64,000 bases of DNA from CAXXOK01 sp964640955 (GTDB taxonomy: Bacteria; Bacillota; Clostridia; Christensenellales; Aristaeellaceae). A program made the translations under genes and the position numbers. This document shows positions 26,331-34,537 of this stretch, piece by piece. The stretch's first letter is position 1. Each line of letters opens with the position of its first letter. A model generated the notes under the pieces. That model was not told the origin of the DNA and searched no databases. It was given only the letters and a program-made list of their open reading frames with translations. The stretch covers positions 62,001-126,000 of the forward strand of contig CAZXJI010000004.1 of the NCBI GenBank assembly GCA_964640955.1, given 5' to 3'.

Positions 26331-27361
26331 GCATCGTCCCCCATTTCAATATAGGCTCCGACCGTGCCCTTTTCCACGAGGCGCGTCGTATAGACGCGCG
26401 TAATGCGCTCCTTCTGCTCGCCCCGCAGGAAACGGGAAAGAAGCGCGACGCTGTCGTAGCCGATTTCGTACAGCGGCTGGGAAACGCTGGTGATCGGGGG
26501 GCCGGCGTATCCCGCCAGAATCGCCTGATTGTCGAAGCCCATCACCGACAGCTCGCCGGGCACGTCCACGCCCTGCCTCAGGGCGCACCCGATCGCCGCC
26601 GCCGCCGTTACGTCGTCGTAGCAGAGCACGGCGGAAGGGCGTTCACGCGCAGGCAAACGCAGCAGTTCCCCCATGATCCGCGCCCCGTCCTCGCTGCCGT
26701 TTTCCAGAAAGCGCACGTAGTCTTCTCCCCCGGACAGCCCCAGGCTCCCGACCGCGTCCCGGTACCCCGCAAGCCGCTCGACGCACACGCTTCTATCCTG
26801 CTTCCCGGCGATATAGGCGATGCGGCGATGCCCCCTGCCGTATAGATAGCGTACGGCGTTGAACACGCCGTGGCGGTTATCGATCAGGAAACGATGGGTT
26901 TTCAGCCCCTTCACGTCGTTTTCGATCAGGAACAGCGGAAAGTCCGTCGCGTGAAGCTCGCGGATGAACGGTTCGTCCAGGTAGCAGGCGCCGTAGAGGA
27001 TGATGCCGTCCACCACGCCGTTGCTGAGATAGCGCACGTACTGACGCTTGCGGTCGGAATCGTCCTCCATGACGCTGCAAAAGACGACGTGATAGTCGGT
27101 TTGCTGCGCCCCGGTTTCGAAGCCGAGGATCAGGTCGTGAAAAAAAGGATCGTGGAGGTTGTTCACAATCACACCGATGGCCCCGGTTCCCTTCTTGACC
27201 AGCGAACGCGCCGCCATGTTGGGCGTATAGCCGTATTCCCGTGCGACTTTCATGACCCGTTCGCGGTGTTCGGGCCGCACGGCCCGGCTGTTGGTCAGCA
27301 CCCGGGAAACGGTGGCGACCGACACGCCCGCCTTTTGAGCGATCTCCTTGATGGTGATCAA
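26327..27361 (-). CDS. LacI family transcriptional repressor
   Basis: The 344-residue regulator has a LacI helix-turn-helix at the very N-terminus (TIKEIAQKAGVSVATVSRVL). The hinge is YTPNMAARSLVKKGTGAIGV, and a periplasmic-binding-like sugar domain follows (DGIILYGACY, IAYIAGKQDRS, GFDNQAIL). The TTG at 27361 is chosen as start because GAAGGGG lies six bases upstream and family members begin two residues before TIK. The ATG at 27403 lies in the predicted promoter and has no ribosome site. It leads the operon with the kinase and GH4 gene and is likely autoregulated through the operator at 27380-27395. Confidence 0.92.
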   Translation of the reverse strand: MITIKEIAQKAGVSVATVSRVLTNSRAVRPEHRERVMKVAREYGYTPNMAARSLVKKGTGAIGVIVNNLHDPFFHDLILGFETGAQQTDYHVVFCSVMEDDSDRKRQYVRYLSNGVVDGIILYGACYLDEPFIRELHATDFPLFLIENDVKGLKTHRFLIDNRHGVFNAVRYLYGRGHRRIAYIAGKQDRSVCVERLAGYRDAVGSLGLSGGEDYVRFLENGSEDGARIMGELLRLPARERPSAVLCYDDVTAAAAIGCALRQGVDVPGELSVMGFDNQAILAGYAGPPITSVSQPLYEIGYDSVALLSRFLRGEQKERITRVYTTRLVEKGTVGAYIEMGDDA

Positions 27362-27379
27362 TTCGGGCCCCTTCTTTCT

Positions 27380-27395
27380 TGGTAAACGTTTTCCA
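27380..27395. promoter_or_regulatory. LacI-family operator (cre-like palindrome)
   Basis: TGGTAAACGTTTTCCA is a 16-bp palindrome with one mismatched pair and a central CG, the standard LacI/CcpA operator layout. It lies between the predicted -10 box and the regulator start, the place for repression of its own operon. Binding by CcpA is an alternative. Confidence 0.65.
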
Positions 27396-27401
27396 TATCG
27401 C

Positions 27402-27429
27402 ATTTTAGCACGTTTTTTGCGGATTGCAA
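27402..27429 (-). promoter_or_regulatory. Promoter of the lacI-type operon
   Basis: On the minus strand TTGCAA (27424-27429), a 16-base spacer and TAAAAT (27402-27407) lie just upstream of the operator. Confidence 0.55.
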
Positions 27430-27432
27430 GCC

Positions 27433-27459
27433 AAAAAAACACTGCCGGAAAGACGGCAG
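27433..27459 (-). terminator. Intrinsic terminator
   Basis: On the minus strand a CTGCCG/CGGCAG stem (27459-27454 with 27447-27442) is followed by TGTTTTTTT (down to 27433). It lies about 170 bp after the flavodoxin-like gene and shields the lacI promoter from readthrough. Confidence 0.75.
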
Positions 27460-27540
27460 CGCGGTTCAAGATGCACTCGACGCGCCTGCCCGGCAAGCAG
27501 CGAGCGGCCCAATCGCTGCCCGTTTTACCGCAAAGCGCGA

Positions 27541-27576
27541 AAGCGCGCCGGGTCCCTGTCCGGGCCCGGCGCGCTT
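27541..27576 (-). terminator. GC-rich hairpin downstream of the flavodoxin-like gene
   Basis: A perfect 12-bp stem, AAGCGCGCCGGG (27541-27552) with CCCGGCGCGCTT (27565-27576), lies 50 bp past the gene end. The T-tract is weak, so it may act together with the stem at 27433-27459. Confidence 0.5.
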
Positions 27577-27625
27577 CACGGTTCATCCGCTTCCCTATTC
27601 ACCCCGTGGCATCTGGAAACTCGCT

Positions 27626-28306
27626 TTACTGACCGTTGCAGATGCCGGCGTATACGTCGTCCGGGATCATCGGTACCGACAGCCGTTCCATCGTTTCTTC
27701 GGATATCCGTCCTTCCCGGCCGTACTCGCCGCCGGCCCGGCGGACGATCTCCAAAAACGGCCCGGTCACGGACGCGGCTTCGGGCGCGTTGAACATCGGC
27801 GCTTCCGGTATCGTAAGCACGGTTGCGTCCTCGCCGAACATCAGCCCGAACTGCATAACCATGCCCTCGAAGTTGTGCCGGCTGTTGGGAAAGCCGCAGC
27901 CGCAGATCATCGCGTAGCGCAGGTGCGAAAAATCGGCCTGCTCGACATGCTCATAGCCGTCCCCGACCTTTCGCATCGCCATGGCGGAAAGCGGCATGGT
28001 TCGGTCGATCAGCGCCTTCAGCGGCGCCGGCATGCCGAAGCAATACAGCGGAAAGCTGAACAAAAGCAGGTCGGAAGCGAGGATTTTCTGAAGGAGTGCC
28101 GCCATATCGTCGTGGTAAACGCAGTTGCCGCCGTTGCGCTTGCAGGTAAAGCACCCTTTGCAATACTCGATATGGCAGTCCGCGACATGGACGATATCGA
28201 TCTCGTTCTCCCAGGCGTCGTTCAGACCGTCCAGAAAGGCCCGCGTAATGTGCAGGGTATCGCTTTTTTCTCTTTTCGGAGAACCGTTCAAAACCAGTAT
28301 TTTCAT
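27626..28306 (-). CDS. Flavodoxin-like NAD(P)H-dependent FMN reductase
   Basis: The 226-residue protein starts MKILVLNGSPKREKSDT, the FMN-phosphate binding loop of the NADPH-dependent FMN reductase family. It carries CKGCFTCKRNGGNC, the cysteine pattern of iron-sulfur flavoproteins, and then LLLFSFPLYCFGMPAPLKALIDR. It is a cytoplasmic electron-transfer or quinone/nitro-reductase type enzyme. AAGGAG nine bases upstream supports ATG 28306 over the longer frame to 28333. It stands alone between terminators, so the substrate cannot be inferred. Confidence 0.82.
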   Translation of the reverse strand: MKILVLNGSPKREKSDTLHITRAFLDGLNDAWENEIDIVHVADCHIEYCKGCFTCKRNGGNCVYHDDMAALLQKILASDLLLFSFPLYCFGMPAPLKALIDRTMPLSAMAMRKVGDGYEHVEQADFSHLRYAMICGCGFPNSRHNFEGMVMQFGLMFGEDATVLTIPEAPMFNAPEAASVTGPFLEIVRRAGGEYGREGRISEETMERLSVPMIPDDVYAGICNGQ

Positions 28307-28392
28307 TTCGTATTGCTCCTTTTCGTTCGCCATCGCAGGTTATACCGCCGAGTGCCGTGCCGTTCGCTTTCGACACACCCCGAACGTCAAAA

Positions 28393-28438
28393 CGCAGGCA
28401 GTAAAAACGGCTCGCACGGCCCGTTTTCGCTGCCTGCG
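28393..28438 (-). terminator. Probable terminator of the ClC gene
   Basis: An outer 9-bp repeat, CGCAGGCAG (28393-28401) with CTGCCTGCG (28430-28438), encloses an inner AAAACGG/CCGTTTT stem. It lies 22 bp after the ClC stop and the inner stem ends in TTTTT on the minus strand. Confidence 0.55.
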
Positions 28439-28460
28439 CACGCTCACGGCCCGACAGCCG

Positions 28461-30029
28461 TCAGCCGTTGTTGTGGCACAGTTCGCGCATCTGTTCGTGC
28501 ACGCTTCGGTACGTCTGCTCGGTCGACAACACCACCAGATAATCCCCGGGCTTGATCTCCGTCGTGCCGTTGGGGACGATGTCGGCGTCGCCGCGGTGGA
28601 TGCCGACGATCAAAATGCCCTTGGGCAGTTCGATTTCGCTCAGGGTCTTGCCGGATACGCGGCTGCCGAATTCAACGGGAATCTCCAGCAGCCCGCCGGG
28701 CTTGTCGTTTTTCACCTGGCGGCCGCCGTCGGCCATGATGCGGTCCAGCAGTTCCTCGTAGATCGGGCTGGTCTTGAGCAGGTCGGATATGAACAGCGCG
28801 ATGAACGAACAGGCCGCCACGGGAAAGATGTGCACCAGCGAACCCGTCATTTCGGTGGTCAGCAGGATGCTCGTCACGGGCGCCTTGACCGAGCTGGACA
28901 GCGCGCCCGCCATGCCGCAGACGGCAAAGTCCGAAATATACTTGGCCGGCAGGCCGAACTGCACGGCGATCAGCCCGAAAATGCTCCCCGAAAGGGCGCC
29001 CACCGACAGGATCGGCAGGAAAATGCCGCCGGGGATGCCGCTGCCGAAACTGGTGCAGGTAAACAGCAGCTTGCCCGCCAGCAGAACCAGCAGCAGCGGA
29101 ATGCCGGTGCGCGCGATCTCCGCAGAATTGATGAGGTTCGCGCCGCCGCCCAGCACCTGCGGCAGGAAAAGCCCGAAGAACAGGGCGATCAGAATGGCGA
29201 TGACCGGGCGCAGGATGGCGGGAATTTTGTTGTACAGCGTCTGAAAGCCCAGAAGGGACTTGTTCATCACCGAGCCGACAAGCCCCGAAATGACGCCCAG
29301 CGGAAGCAGCAGCGGGTACAGGCTGGTCGCCAGCTGCGGTGTGGAGGTAAAGCTTAAAATCGGCTTGAGGCCGAAAACGAGCGTCGCCAGCACGTCGGTC
29401 GTCAGCGCGGCCGTGGTGGCGGTGATCAGAATCAGCCCGGAAAAGCTGCGGTGCACCTCCTCCAGCGCGAACACGATGCCGGAAAGCGGCGCGTTGAACG
29501 CCGCGGACAGGCCCGCGGCCGCGCCGGCGGTGATGAGGTAGTTTTCTTCCAGCTTGTTCTTGCTGGTTTTTTTCGCCATGGCCTGGCTGCCCGCCGCGCC
29601 GATCTGGATGGACGGGCCCTCCCGGCCGAGGGACAGCCCGAAGAAAGAACTCAGGATGCCCGCGGCGAAACGCACGGCAAGCACCGAGTAGCTCTTGATC
29701 TTCATACCGTGGATGACCATGCCCTCCACCTGGGGAATACCGCTGCCGGAGGCCATGGGCTCGTATTTGATGAGCCGGGCGATGATCAGTCCGATCACCA
29801 CGGCCGCGGCCAGCCAGGGAAGCACCATGATCGGCTTTTCACGAAGATAGGCGTAAATCGTCTTGGAGGTTTCCACCCCGTACTCCATGCCCAACCGGAA
29901 CAGCACCACCAGCACCCCCGCGATCAACCCCGACAGGATGCCCTTGAGCGCGATTTTCCACTTCGTGCGGTTCAGGCTCGTCATGATCTGGTATACCTTG
30001 GATTTGCTCTCGTTCTCCAATTTCTTCAC
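28461..30029 (-). CDS. ClC family H+/Cl- antiporter with RCK_C (TrkA-C) domain
   Basis: The 522-residue membrane protein has the chloride-selectivity motifs of ClC proteins: GSGIPQVEG, LSLGREGPSIQIG with the gating Glu, and GSGIPGGIFLP. The proton-pathway Glu lies in FALEEVHR, so it is an exchanger rather than a channel. About 18 helix segments are followed by a C-terminal RCK_C domain (about 440-515, PKGILIVGIHRGD, EIKPGDYLVVLS) that may bind a nucleotide. The start is uncertain: GTG 30029 has a poor ribosome site, and TTG 30020 with AGGTG six bases upstream is an alternative. Confidence 0.92.
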   Translation of the reverse strand: MKKLENESKSKVYQIMTSLNRTKWKIALKGILSGLIAGVLVVLFRLGMEYGVETSKTIYAYLREKPIMVLPWLAAAVVIGLIIARLIKYEPMASGSGIPQVEGMVIHGMKIKSYSVLAVRFAAGILSSFFGLSLGREGPSIQIGAAGSQAMAKKTSKNKLEENYLITAGAAAGLSAAFNAPLSGIVFALEEVHRSFSGLILITATTAALTTDVLATLVFGLKPILSFTSTPQLATSLYPLLLPLGVISGLVGSVMNKSLLGFQTLYNKIPAILRPVIAILIALFFGLFLPQVLGGGANLINSAEIARTGIPLLLVLLAGKLLFTCTSFGSGIPGGIFLPILSVGALSGSIFGLIAVQFGLPAKYISDFAVCGMAGALSSSVKAPVTSILLTTEMTGSLVHIFPVAACSFIALFISDLLKTSPIYEELLDRIMADGGRQVKNDKPGGLLEIPVEFGSRVSGKTLSEIELPKGILIVGIHRGDADIVPNGTTEIKPGDYLVVLSTEQTYRSVHEQMRELCHNNG

Positions 30030-30050
30030 CTATGTAAATTTCTCGTTGGT

Positions 30051-30059
30051 ATTATAGCA
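30051..30059 (-). promoter_or_regulatory. Extended -10 promoter element of the ClC gene
   Basis: On the minus strand TGCTATAAT (30059-30051) lies 22 bp ahead of the ClC start. The extended TGn makes up for the lack of a clear -35. Confidence 0.5.
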
Positions 30060-30204
30060 CAGGTGTCAATTGCAGGTCATTCCCGATCACCGCCGCCGGA
30101 CGGGTACGGCTGCATTTTCCCTGTTTTCTCTCGGCGAGGAGTCGAGCCGTTCCCGCGCCCCGGGCACGTTCCCGCCGGGCCTTCCCCGTCCCGGTACGCA
30201 CGAA

Positions 30205-30232
30205 GCCGCCGCCTGCGTACGCAGGCGGCGGC
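30205..30232. terminator. Perfect 28-bp palindrome after the rhodanese gene
   Basis: GCCGCCGCCTGC, GTAC, GCAGGCGGCGGC form an uninterrupted palindrome (30205-30232). It lies 30 bp beyond the rhodanese stop and probably ends that minus-strand transcript, without a T-tract. Confidence 0.5.
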
Positions 30233-30262
30233 GCGATTGCGGGTGTTAAGCTTGGGTTTGCG

Positions 30263-31150
30263 TTACTCGGCCACCGTGTCGTAGCCGGCGGCCTTCCAGC
30301 CGTTGTTCATGCCGCCGCTGAGGTTGTAGGCATCATAACCCAGCAGGCGAAGAATCGCCACGGTCTGGCTGGCGGTCTGACCGGTGTAGCAGTACACGAT
30401 GATCTTCTTGTCCGTGGGCAGCTGGCTGGCGAAGTTCTGCTCCATGCCCGCGCCGAAGGGATTGTTGATCGCGCCGGGGATGTGGCCCTCGGCGAAGTCC
30501 GCGGCCTGACGCACGGAGTAGATGAAGTAGTCGTCCAGTTCCGCGTCGATAACGTCCTTGAGGTCGGACGCCTTGAAGTTGTTGTACTTGAAGGCGGTAT
30601 CCGCCTTGGAGACCATGTCCTCGTAATAGGCGGTGATGGCGGCCTGCACGTCGGGATCCACGTCGTAGGTCTCGTCGGGCAGGGTGGCGACTTCGGTGTC
30701 CACGTAGGCTTCGAAGCCCTCGGTGGCCGAGATGCCGTTGTTGTAACCGCCCTGGATGTTGGCGGCGTACTTGCCGGCGACGTTCAGCAGCGCGGTGGTC
30801 TGGCTGGCGGTCTGGCCGGTGTAGCAATACACGTACAGCTGCACGTCGTCGGGGATGTTTGCCAGCTTCTCGGGAATGTCCATGCCGAAGGGTACGTTGA
30901 CGGCGCCCTTCAAATGGCCTTCCGCGTACGCATCGGCCTGGCGGACGTCCAGAATCAGCATATCGTCGCCCGCGTCGATCTTGGCGAACAGGTCGGGCAC
31001 TTTAATGGTGTACTTGGCAGAGTCGAACCCGGCAAGGTACGCCATCGCTTTTTCCGTCACGACGGAAGAAGCGGTCGTCTCGGCGGTGGCGAAGACGGTC
31101 ACGGATGCAACCAGAGCAAGGCACAGGAGCAGGGAAATCAGCTTTTTCAT
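30263..31150 (-). CDS. Exported tandem rhodanese protein
   Basis: The 295-residue protein has a signal peptide (LISLLLCLALVASVTVFATA) with no usable lipobox, followed by two rhodanese domains (about 45-150 and 190-290). Each has a catalytic loop with Cys (VYCYTGQTASQT) and the preceding LDVRQADAYAEGHLKGAVN-type segment; in the second domain LDVR is replaced by IYSVR. Both active-site Cys are present, so both domains could carry persulfide. It acts outside the membrane and is encoded 32 bp after a rhodanese lipoprotein, probably in one operon. Confidence 0.88.
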   Translation of the reverse strand: MKKLISLLLCLALVASVTVFATAETTASSVVTEKAMAYLAGFDSAKYTIKVPDLFAKIDAGDDMLILDVRQADAYAEGHLKGAVNVPFGMDIPEKLANIPDDVQLYVYCYTGQTASQTTALLNVAGKYAANIQGGYNNGISATEGFEAYVDTEVATLPDETYDVDPDVQAAITAYYEDMVSKADTAFKYNNFKASDLKDVIDAELDDYFIYSVRQAADFAEGHIPGAINNPFGAGMEQNFASQLPTDKKIIVYCYTGQTASQTVAILRLLGYDAYNLSGGMNNGWKAAGYDTVAE

Positions 31151-31182
31151 GCGGTTCTCTCCTTTTATTTGGTAGTGTATGA

Positions 31183-32103
31183 TCAGGATGCGTCCTTATT
31201 GGTGGGCGCAACGGTCCCCGAAGGAAGGTCGACGGGATTGCCGGCGTTGGAAGTCCACTCCAGATACGCCCCGTCGTAGAGTCTCAGGTTGCGGTAGCCC
31301 GCGTCGTACAGCCGCAGGAACACGGCCGCGGCGCGCATGGAGGTCTGGCAGTAGAGGATGATGTCGTTCTCCGGCCGGATGCCTTCGTTCATGTAGTTGA
31401 TGCGCGTCGTCTCGATGTTTTTGAACGTGCCGTCCGCGTAGAAGTTGTCGTAGTAGTCCATCATGACGGAGGAAGGCACCTTGCCGCTTTCGTAGTATTC
31501 CTCGTCGGTGCGTACGTCCAGCAGAATCGTGTTCTTGTCCGGCTCGTTGACCTGATTCAGCACATCCTGCGAGGTGGCCAGCCACGTTTCGTCCTTGTCG
31601 GCGGCCACGTACTCCGCGGGCGTCACCTCGGGCACGGCGTCGGTCAGTTCGTAGCCCGCCGCGACGATGGCGCTCAGGCCCCCGTCCACCACCAGCACGT
31701 TGTGGTTCTGGTAGGTAAGCATCGTCCAGAACAGGCGCGACGCGTTCATGTTGTTGTCGTCGTAGGCGACGATGGTCGTGTCGTTGCCGATGCCCACGGC
31801 GCTCATCAGCTTCTGGATTTTGTTTTTGGACGTCAGCATGTTCTTGACGGGGACGTTGATAACGATGTCGTCCAGCGTGATGTTCACCGCGCCCTGCACG
31901 TGGGCGGCCGCGTAGGCATCGGCCGATTGCATATCTACGACGACCACGTTGTCCTTGCCGATGTAGTTGCTCAAATCGGCGGCGGGGATGATGATCTTTC
32001 CGCTTTCCGCATACTTGGACGTATTGCAGGCGGTCAGCATCCCGGCAACCAGCGCAAACAGCGTCAGCACCGCAACGATTTTCCCAAGGCGTTTCACAGT
32101 CAT
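31183..32103 (-). CDS. Rhodanese-like lipoprotein (thiosulfate/3-mercaptopyruvate sulfurtransferase type)
   Basis: The 306-residue protein has a lipoprotein signal peptide ending in GMLTAC (lipid-anchored Cys near 26). The first rhodanese domain is inactive-looking (VAYDDNNMNASR in place of the Cys loop). The second is active-looking, with LLDVRTDEEYYESG and the catalytic LYCQTSMRAA. This layout, a structural N-domain and a catalytic C-domain, matches two-domain sulfurtransferases. It should accept sulfane sulfur from thiosulfate or mercaptopyruvate at the outer membrane face. It is the first gene of a pair with the tandem rhodanese. Confidence 0.9.
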   Translation of the reverse strand: MTVKRLGKIVAVLTLFALVAGMLTACNTSKYAESGKIIIPAADLSNYIGKDNVVVVDMQSADAYAAAHVQGAVNITLDDIVINVPVKNMLTSKNKIQKLMSAVGIGNDTTIVAYDDNNMNASRLFWTMLTYQNHNVLVVDGGLSAIVAAGYELTDAVPEVTPAEYVAADKDETWLATSQDVLNQVNEPDKNTILLDVRTDEEYYESGKVPSSVMMDYYDNFYADGTFKNIETTRINYMNEGIRPENDIILYCQTSMRAAAVFLRLYDAGYRNLRLYDGAYLEWTSNAGNPVDLPSGTVAPTNKDAS

Positions 32104-32140
32104 TTTCTTACCCTCCGTTCCCCTTAGGGCTCTTAGGAAT

Positions 32141-32146
32141 ATTATA
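32141..32146 (-). promoter_or_regulatory. -10 box of the rhodanese operon
   Basis: TATAAT on the minus strand lies 37 bp ahead of the lipoprotein start. No convincing -35 was found. Confidence 0.35.
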
Positions 32147-32229
32147 CTTGATTCAAGTTTGTTAAGGTAATAACGATACTTAATGTACCATACCGCTTAT
32201 TTATGCCGTTCCCCGAAAGCCGGATATGG

Positions 32230-32235
32230 TATAAT
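32230..32235 (+). promoter_or_regulatory. -10 box of the ArnT-like gene
   Basis: TATAAT lies about 79 bp ahead of the start at 32314, with no good -35. Confidence 0.35.
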
Positions 32236-32313
32236 CCAGAGGAATCCGGCCCCCGGGCCGGGCGATATTGCGTTTGCCCGTGGCCCGCCCGCACGGCGGA
32301 AAGGAATGTGCGG

Positions 32314-33843
32314 ATGAAAACAACGCGGAAGGAAGCGTACCTGCTGGCCGGCTTTCTGCTGGTCTTTTTCGGACTGCACCTGCTTTTCCTGACGCGCTAC
32401 CCCCTGGTGCACTCCGACGAGAGCTGGCTGGGGGGGCTGACGCGCAACATGCTTGCGACGGGCAATCTGGGCGTTACGGAGCCGTTTTTCGATTTGAAAC
32501 CGCGCTACCCCCACGCCGTCAAGATTTTGTTCCATCTTCTGCAAATGCCCTTCATCCTCGCGCTGGGCTACTCGGTATTCGCGCTTCGCCTGCTCTCCCT
32601 CCTTTCGGGTGTCGCCGCGCTGTACCTGTTTTACCGCTGCTGCCGCCAGGTCGCCTCCTTCAAGCTGTCCTTTGCGTTGACGGTCGCCGTATCGTGCAGC
32701 GGTCCGTTCATCGCGGCCGCACACACCGCCAGGCAGGAGATTCTCCTGCTTTGCATGCTGCTCGGGCTGACCCTCGTGCTGCTCAAGGCACGGGGAGAGG
32801 TCACCCCCCGCGTCGCGGCCAAACTCGGCCTGCTCACGGGGCTTTCCGCCGGGCTGCACCCCAACGCGATGCTGCTGGCCTGTGGCTGCGGCGCGGCGAT
32901 CCTGCTGACGATGGCCGGCCGGAAGCGTTTCCGGTTCAAGCCCGTGCTAACGTTTATTGCCGTCACGGGCGGTGTGGCGCTGGTGTTCGTGGGGATCAGC
33001 CTTTCGTTTGACCCCCGTTTCTTTGCCGATTACCTGCGCTATGGCGAAACGGAGTTCGACCTGCTCGTACCCGTGACCGACAAGTTCCACCAGTCGCTTG
33101 CCTATCTGCAGCGCCTGTGGGACGGTCAGAGCGGCACCTACACGCTTCCCCTGCTCAAGCCCTTGCTGATCATCTGCGCGCTGGCGTTTGCGGCGGGCGC
33201 CGTACAGGCCGTCCGCACGCGCTCGTTCGCGCTGAATGCCGGGCTGGGCATGGCGCTGGGCGCGTTCCTGGGCACGGTGCTCATCGGGCGGTACAACCAG
33301 CTCAGCGCCGTGCTGTGGATGTTCCCCTGCCTTACGCTGCTTGCGCCGCTGCTCGCGGGGGTGCGCTTGCGGCAGGCCGCGGCCGCGCTGCTCGCCGCGG
33401 TGTTCGCCGCGGCGGCCGTTCCGCCCGTTTTGCAGGCGAACGCCTATGATTACGGCGGGTACCTTGCGCAGATCGCCGCGTACGTGGCGCCGGATACCAA
33501 GACGCTTGCCAACCTCAACACCGGCTTCTACTTCGGCAACGGTTCGCTGCTGGACGTGCGCAACCTGACGTACCTCAAAGAAAACGGGCTTTCGTTCGCC
33601 GGGTACGTGGAAAGCCGGGGCGTCGAGGTCATCGTGTGGTCGGACGAGATGGATTTCATCTACGCTCACCGACCGGATTTCAACGCGCTTTACGGCAACC
33701 CCCGCTACGTGCCGGAGGTGGAAACCTTCCTTGCGGATCGCTGCACGCTGCTGGGCACGTTTGAGAACGACGGCTACGGCAACCGCATCGTGCAGGAGAT
33801 CGGCAATCCCTGTGCGGTGCGGGTGTACCGCGTCAATCCGTAA
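32314..33843 (+). CDS. ArnT/PMT-like membrane glycosyltransferase (GT-C fold)
   Basis: The 509-residue protein has about ten hydrophobic helices, with the acidic motif HSDESWLGGL in the first external loop. This is the place and form of the catalytic D/E pair of GT39/GT83-like GT-C enzymes. HTARQEILLLCMLLGLTL follows the usual second loop. It would transfer a sugar from a polyprenyl phosphate donor at the outer membrane face. The start at ATG 32314 has AAAGGA eight bases upstream; an ATG at 32203 lies ahead of the -10 box. A GT2 enzyme of the dolichyl-phosphate sugar synthase type is encoded about 4 kb away and could supply the donor. The gene ends 11 bp inside the convergent ATPase gene. Confidence 0.8.
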   Translation: MKTTRKEAYLLAGFLLVFFGLHLLFLTRYPLVHSDESWLGGLTRNMLATGNLGVTEPFFDLKPRYPHAVKILFHLLQMPFILALGYSVFALRLLSLLSGVAALYLFYRCCRQVASFKLSFALTVAVSCSGPFIAAAHTARQEILLLCMLLGLTLVLLKARGEVTPRVAAKLGLLTGLSAGLHPNAMLLACGCGAAILLTMAGRKRFRFKPVLTFIAVTGGVALVFVGISLSFDPRFFADYLRYGETEFDLLVPVTDKFHQSLAYLQRLWDGQSGTYTLPLLKPLLIICALAFAAGAVQAVRTRSFALNAGLGMALGAFLGTVLIGRYNQLSAVLWMFPCLTLLAPLLAGVRLRQAAAALLAAVFAAAAVPPVLQANAYDYGGYLAQIAAYVAPDTKTLANLNTGFYFGNGSLLDVRNLTYLKENGLSFAGYVESRGVEVIVWSDEMDFIYAHRPDFNALYGNPRYVPEVETFLADRCTLLGTFENDGYGNRIVQEIGNPCAVRVYRVNP

Positions 33844-34537
33844 GCAATTTGCGCAGCCGCCCGGTTACGTCGGGGCCGGTGTTGTCCACCATGGCGGCGA
33901 TGCCTTTGCTCTCCTGCCGGACAATGGCGATGCGCTCCGCCAGGTCGGCCGCCTCGAACAGGTCGTGGGTCACCAGCACGACGGCCGCGCCGGTGGCCGT
34001 CTTCAGCGTCTTGAGCGATTCGCGGGCGCTCTCCCGCGAGTATACGTCGAGGCTGGAAAACGGCTCGTCCATCAGAAGCGCCTTGGGCGAAAGCGCCATG
34101 GCGCGCGCCAGCGCCCCACGCTGCTTCATGCCGCCGGAGAGCTGATAGGGGTACTTGTCCTCCGCGCCGGAAAGGCCCATTTCCGAAAGGCAGCGCATCG
34201 CCAGCGCGCGGGCTTCCGCCCTGGCGAGCTCCGGCCGCGTCTTTCCCAGGGCGTAGAGGATGTTCTTTTTAAGCGTGAACCACGGAAAAAGCTGGTCGAA
34301 GCTTTGGAACACCATCAGCCTGTCCTTGTCGGGCGCGTCCGCCCGGCGGCCGTCCAGCCACACGGCGCCTTCGTCCGGCGGCAGGAAGCCCGCCAGCATC
34401 CGAAGCAGCGTCGTTTTGCCGCAGCCGGATCGCCCGACGATCGCGAGGGTTTCCCCGCTTTCCACGGCGAAGCTCACGTCGCGAAGCACCCGCTGCCCGT
34501 CGAAGGATTTGCCCAGCCGATCCGCAACCAGCCTCAC
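33833..34537 (-). CDS. ABC transporter ATPase, SsuB/TauB/NrtD type
   Basis: The 234-residue protein has Walker A GRSGCGKTT, Q-loop FQSFDQLFPW, signature LSGGMKQRGALARA, Walker B ALLMDEPFSSLD and the switch His in VTHD. The FPW after the Q-loop and the length match the sulfonate/taurine/nitrate/thiamin-precursor importer class. The GTG start at 34537 overlaps the permease stop (GTGA). It is the last of the three importer genes. Its stop lies inside the 3' end of the ArnT-like gene on the other strand. Confidence 0.92.
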   Translation of the reverse strand: MRLVADRLGKSFDGQRVLRDVSFAVESGETLAIVGRSGCGKTTLLRMLAGFLPPDEGAVWLDGRRADAPDKDRLMVFQSFDQLFPWFTLKKNILYALGKTRPELARAEARALAMRCLSEMGLSGAEDKYPYQLSGGMKQRGALARAMALSPKALLMDEPFSSLDVYSRESARESLKTLKTATGAAVVLVTHDLFEAADLAERIAIVRQESKGIAAMVDNTGPDVTGRLRKLLTD

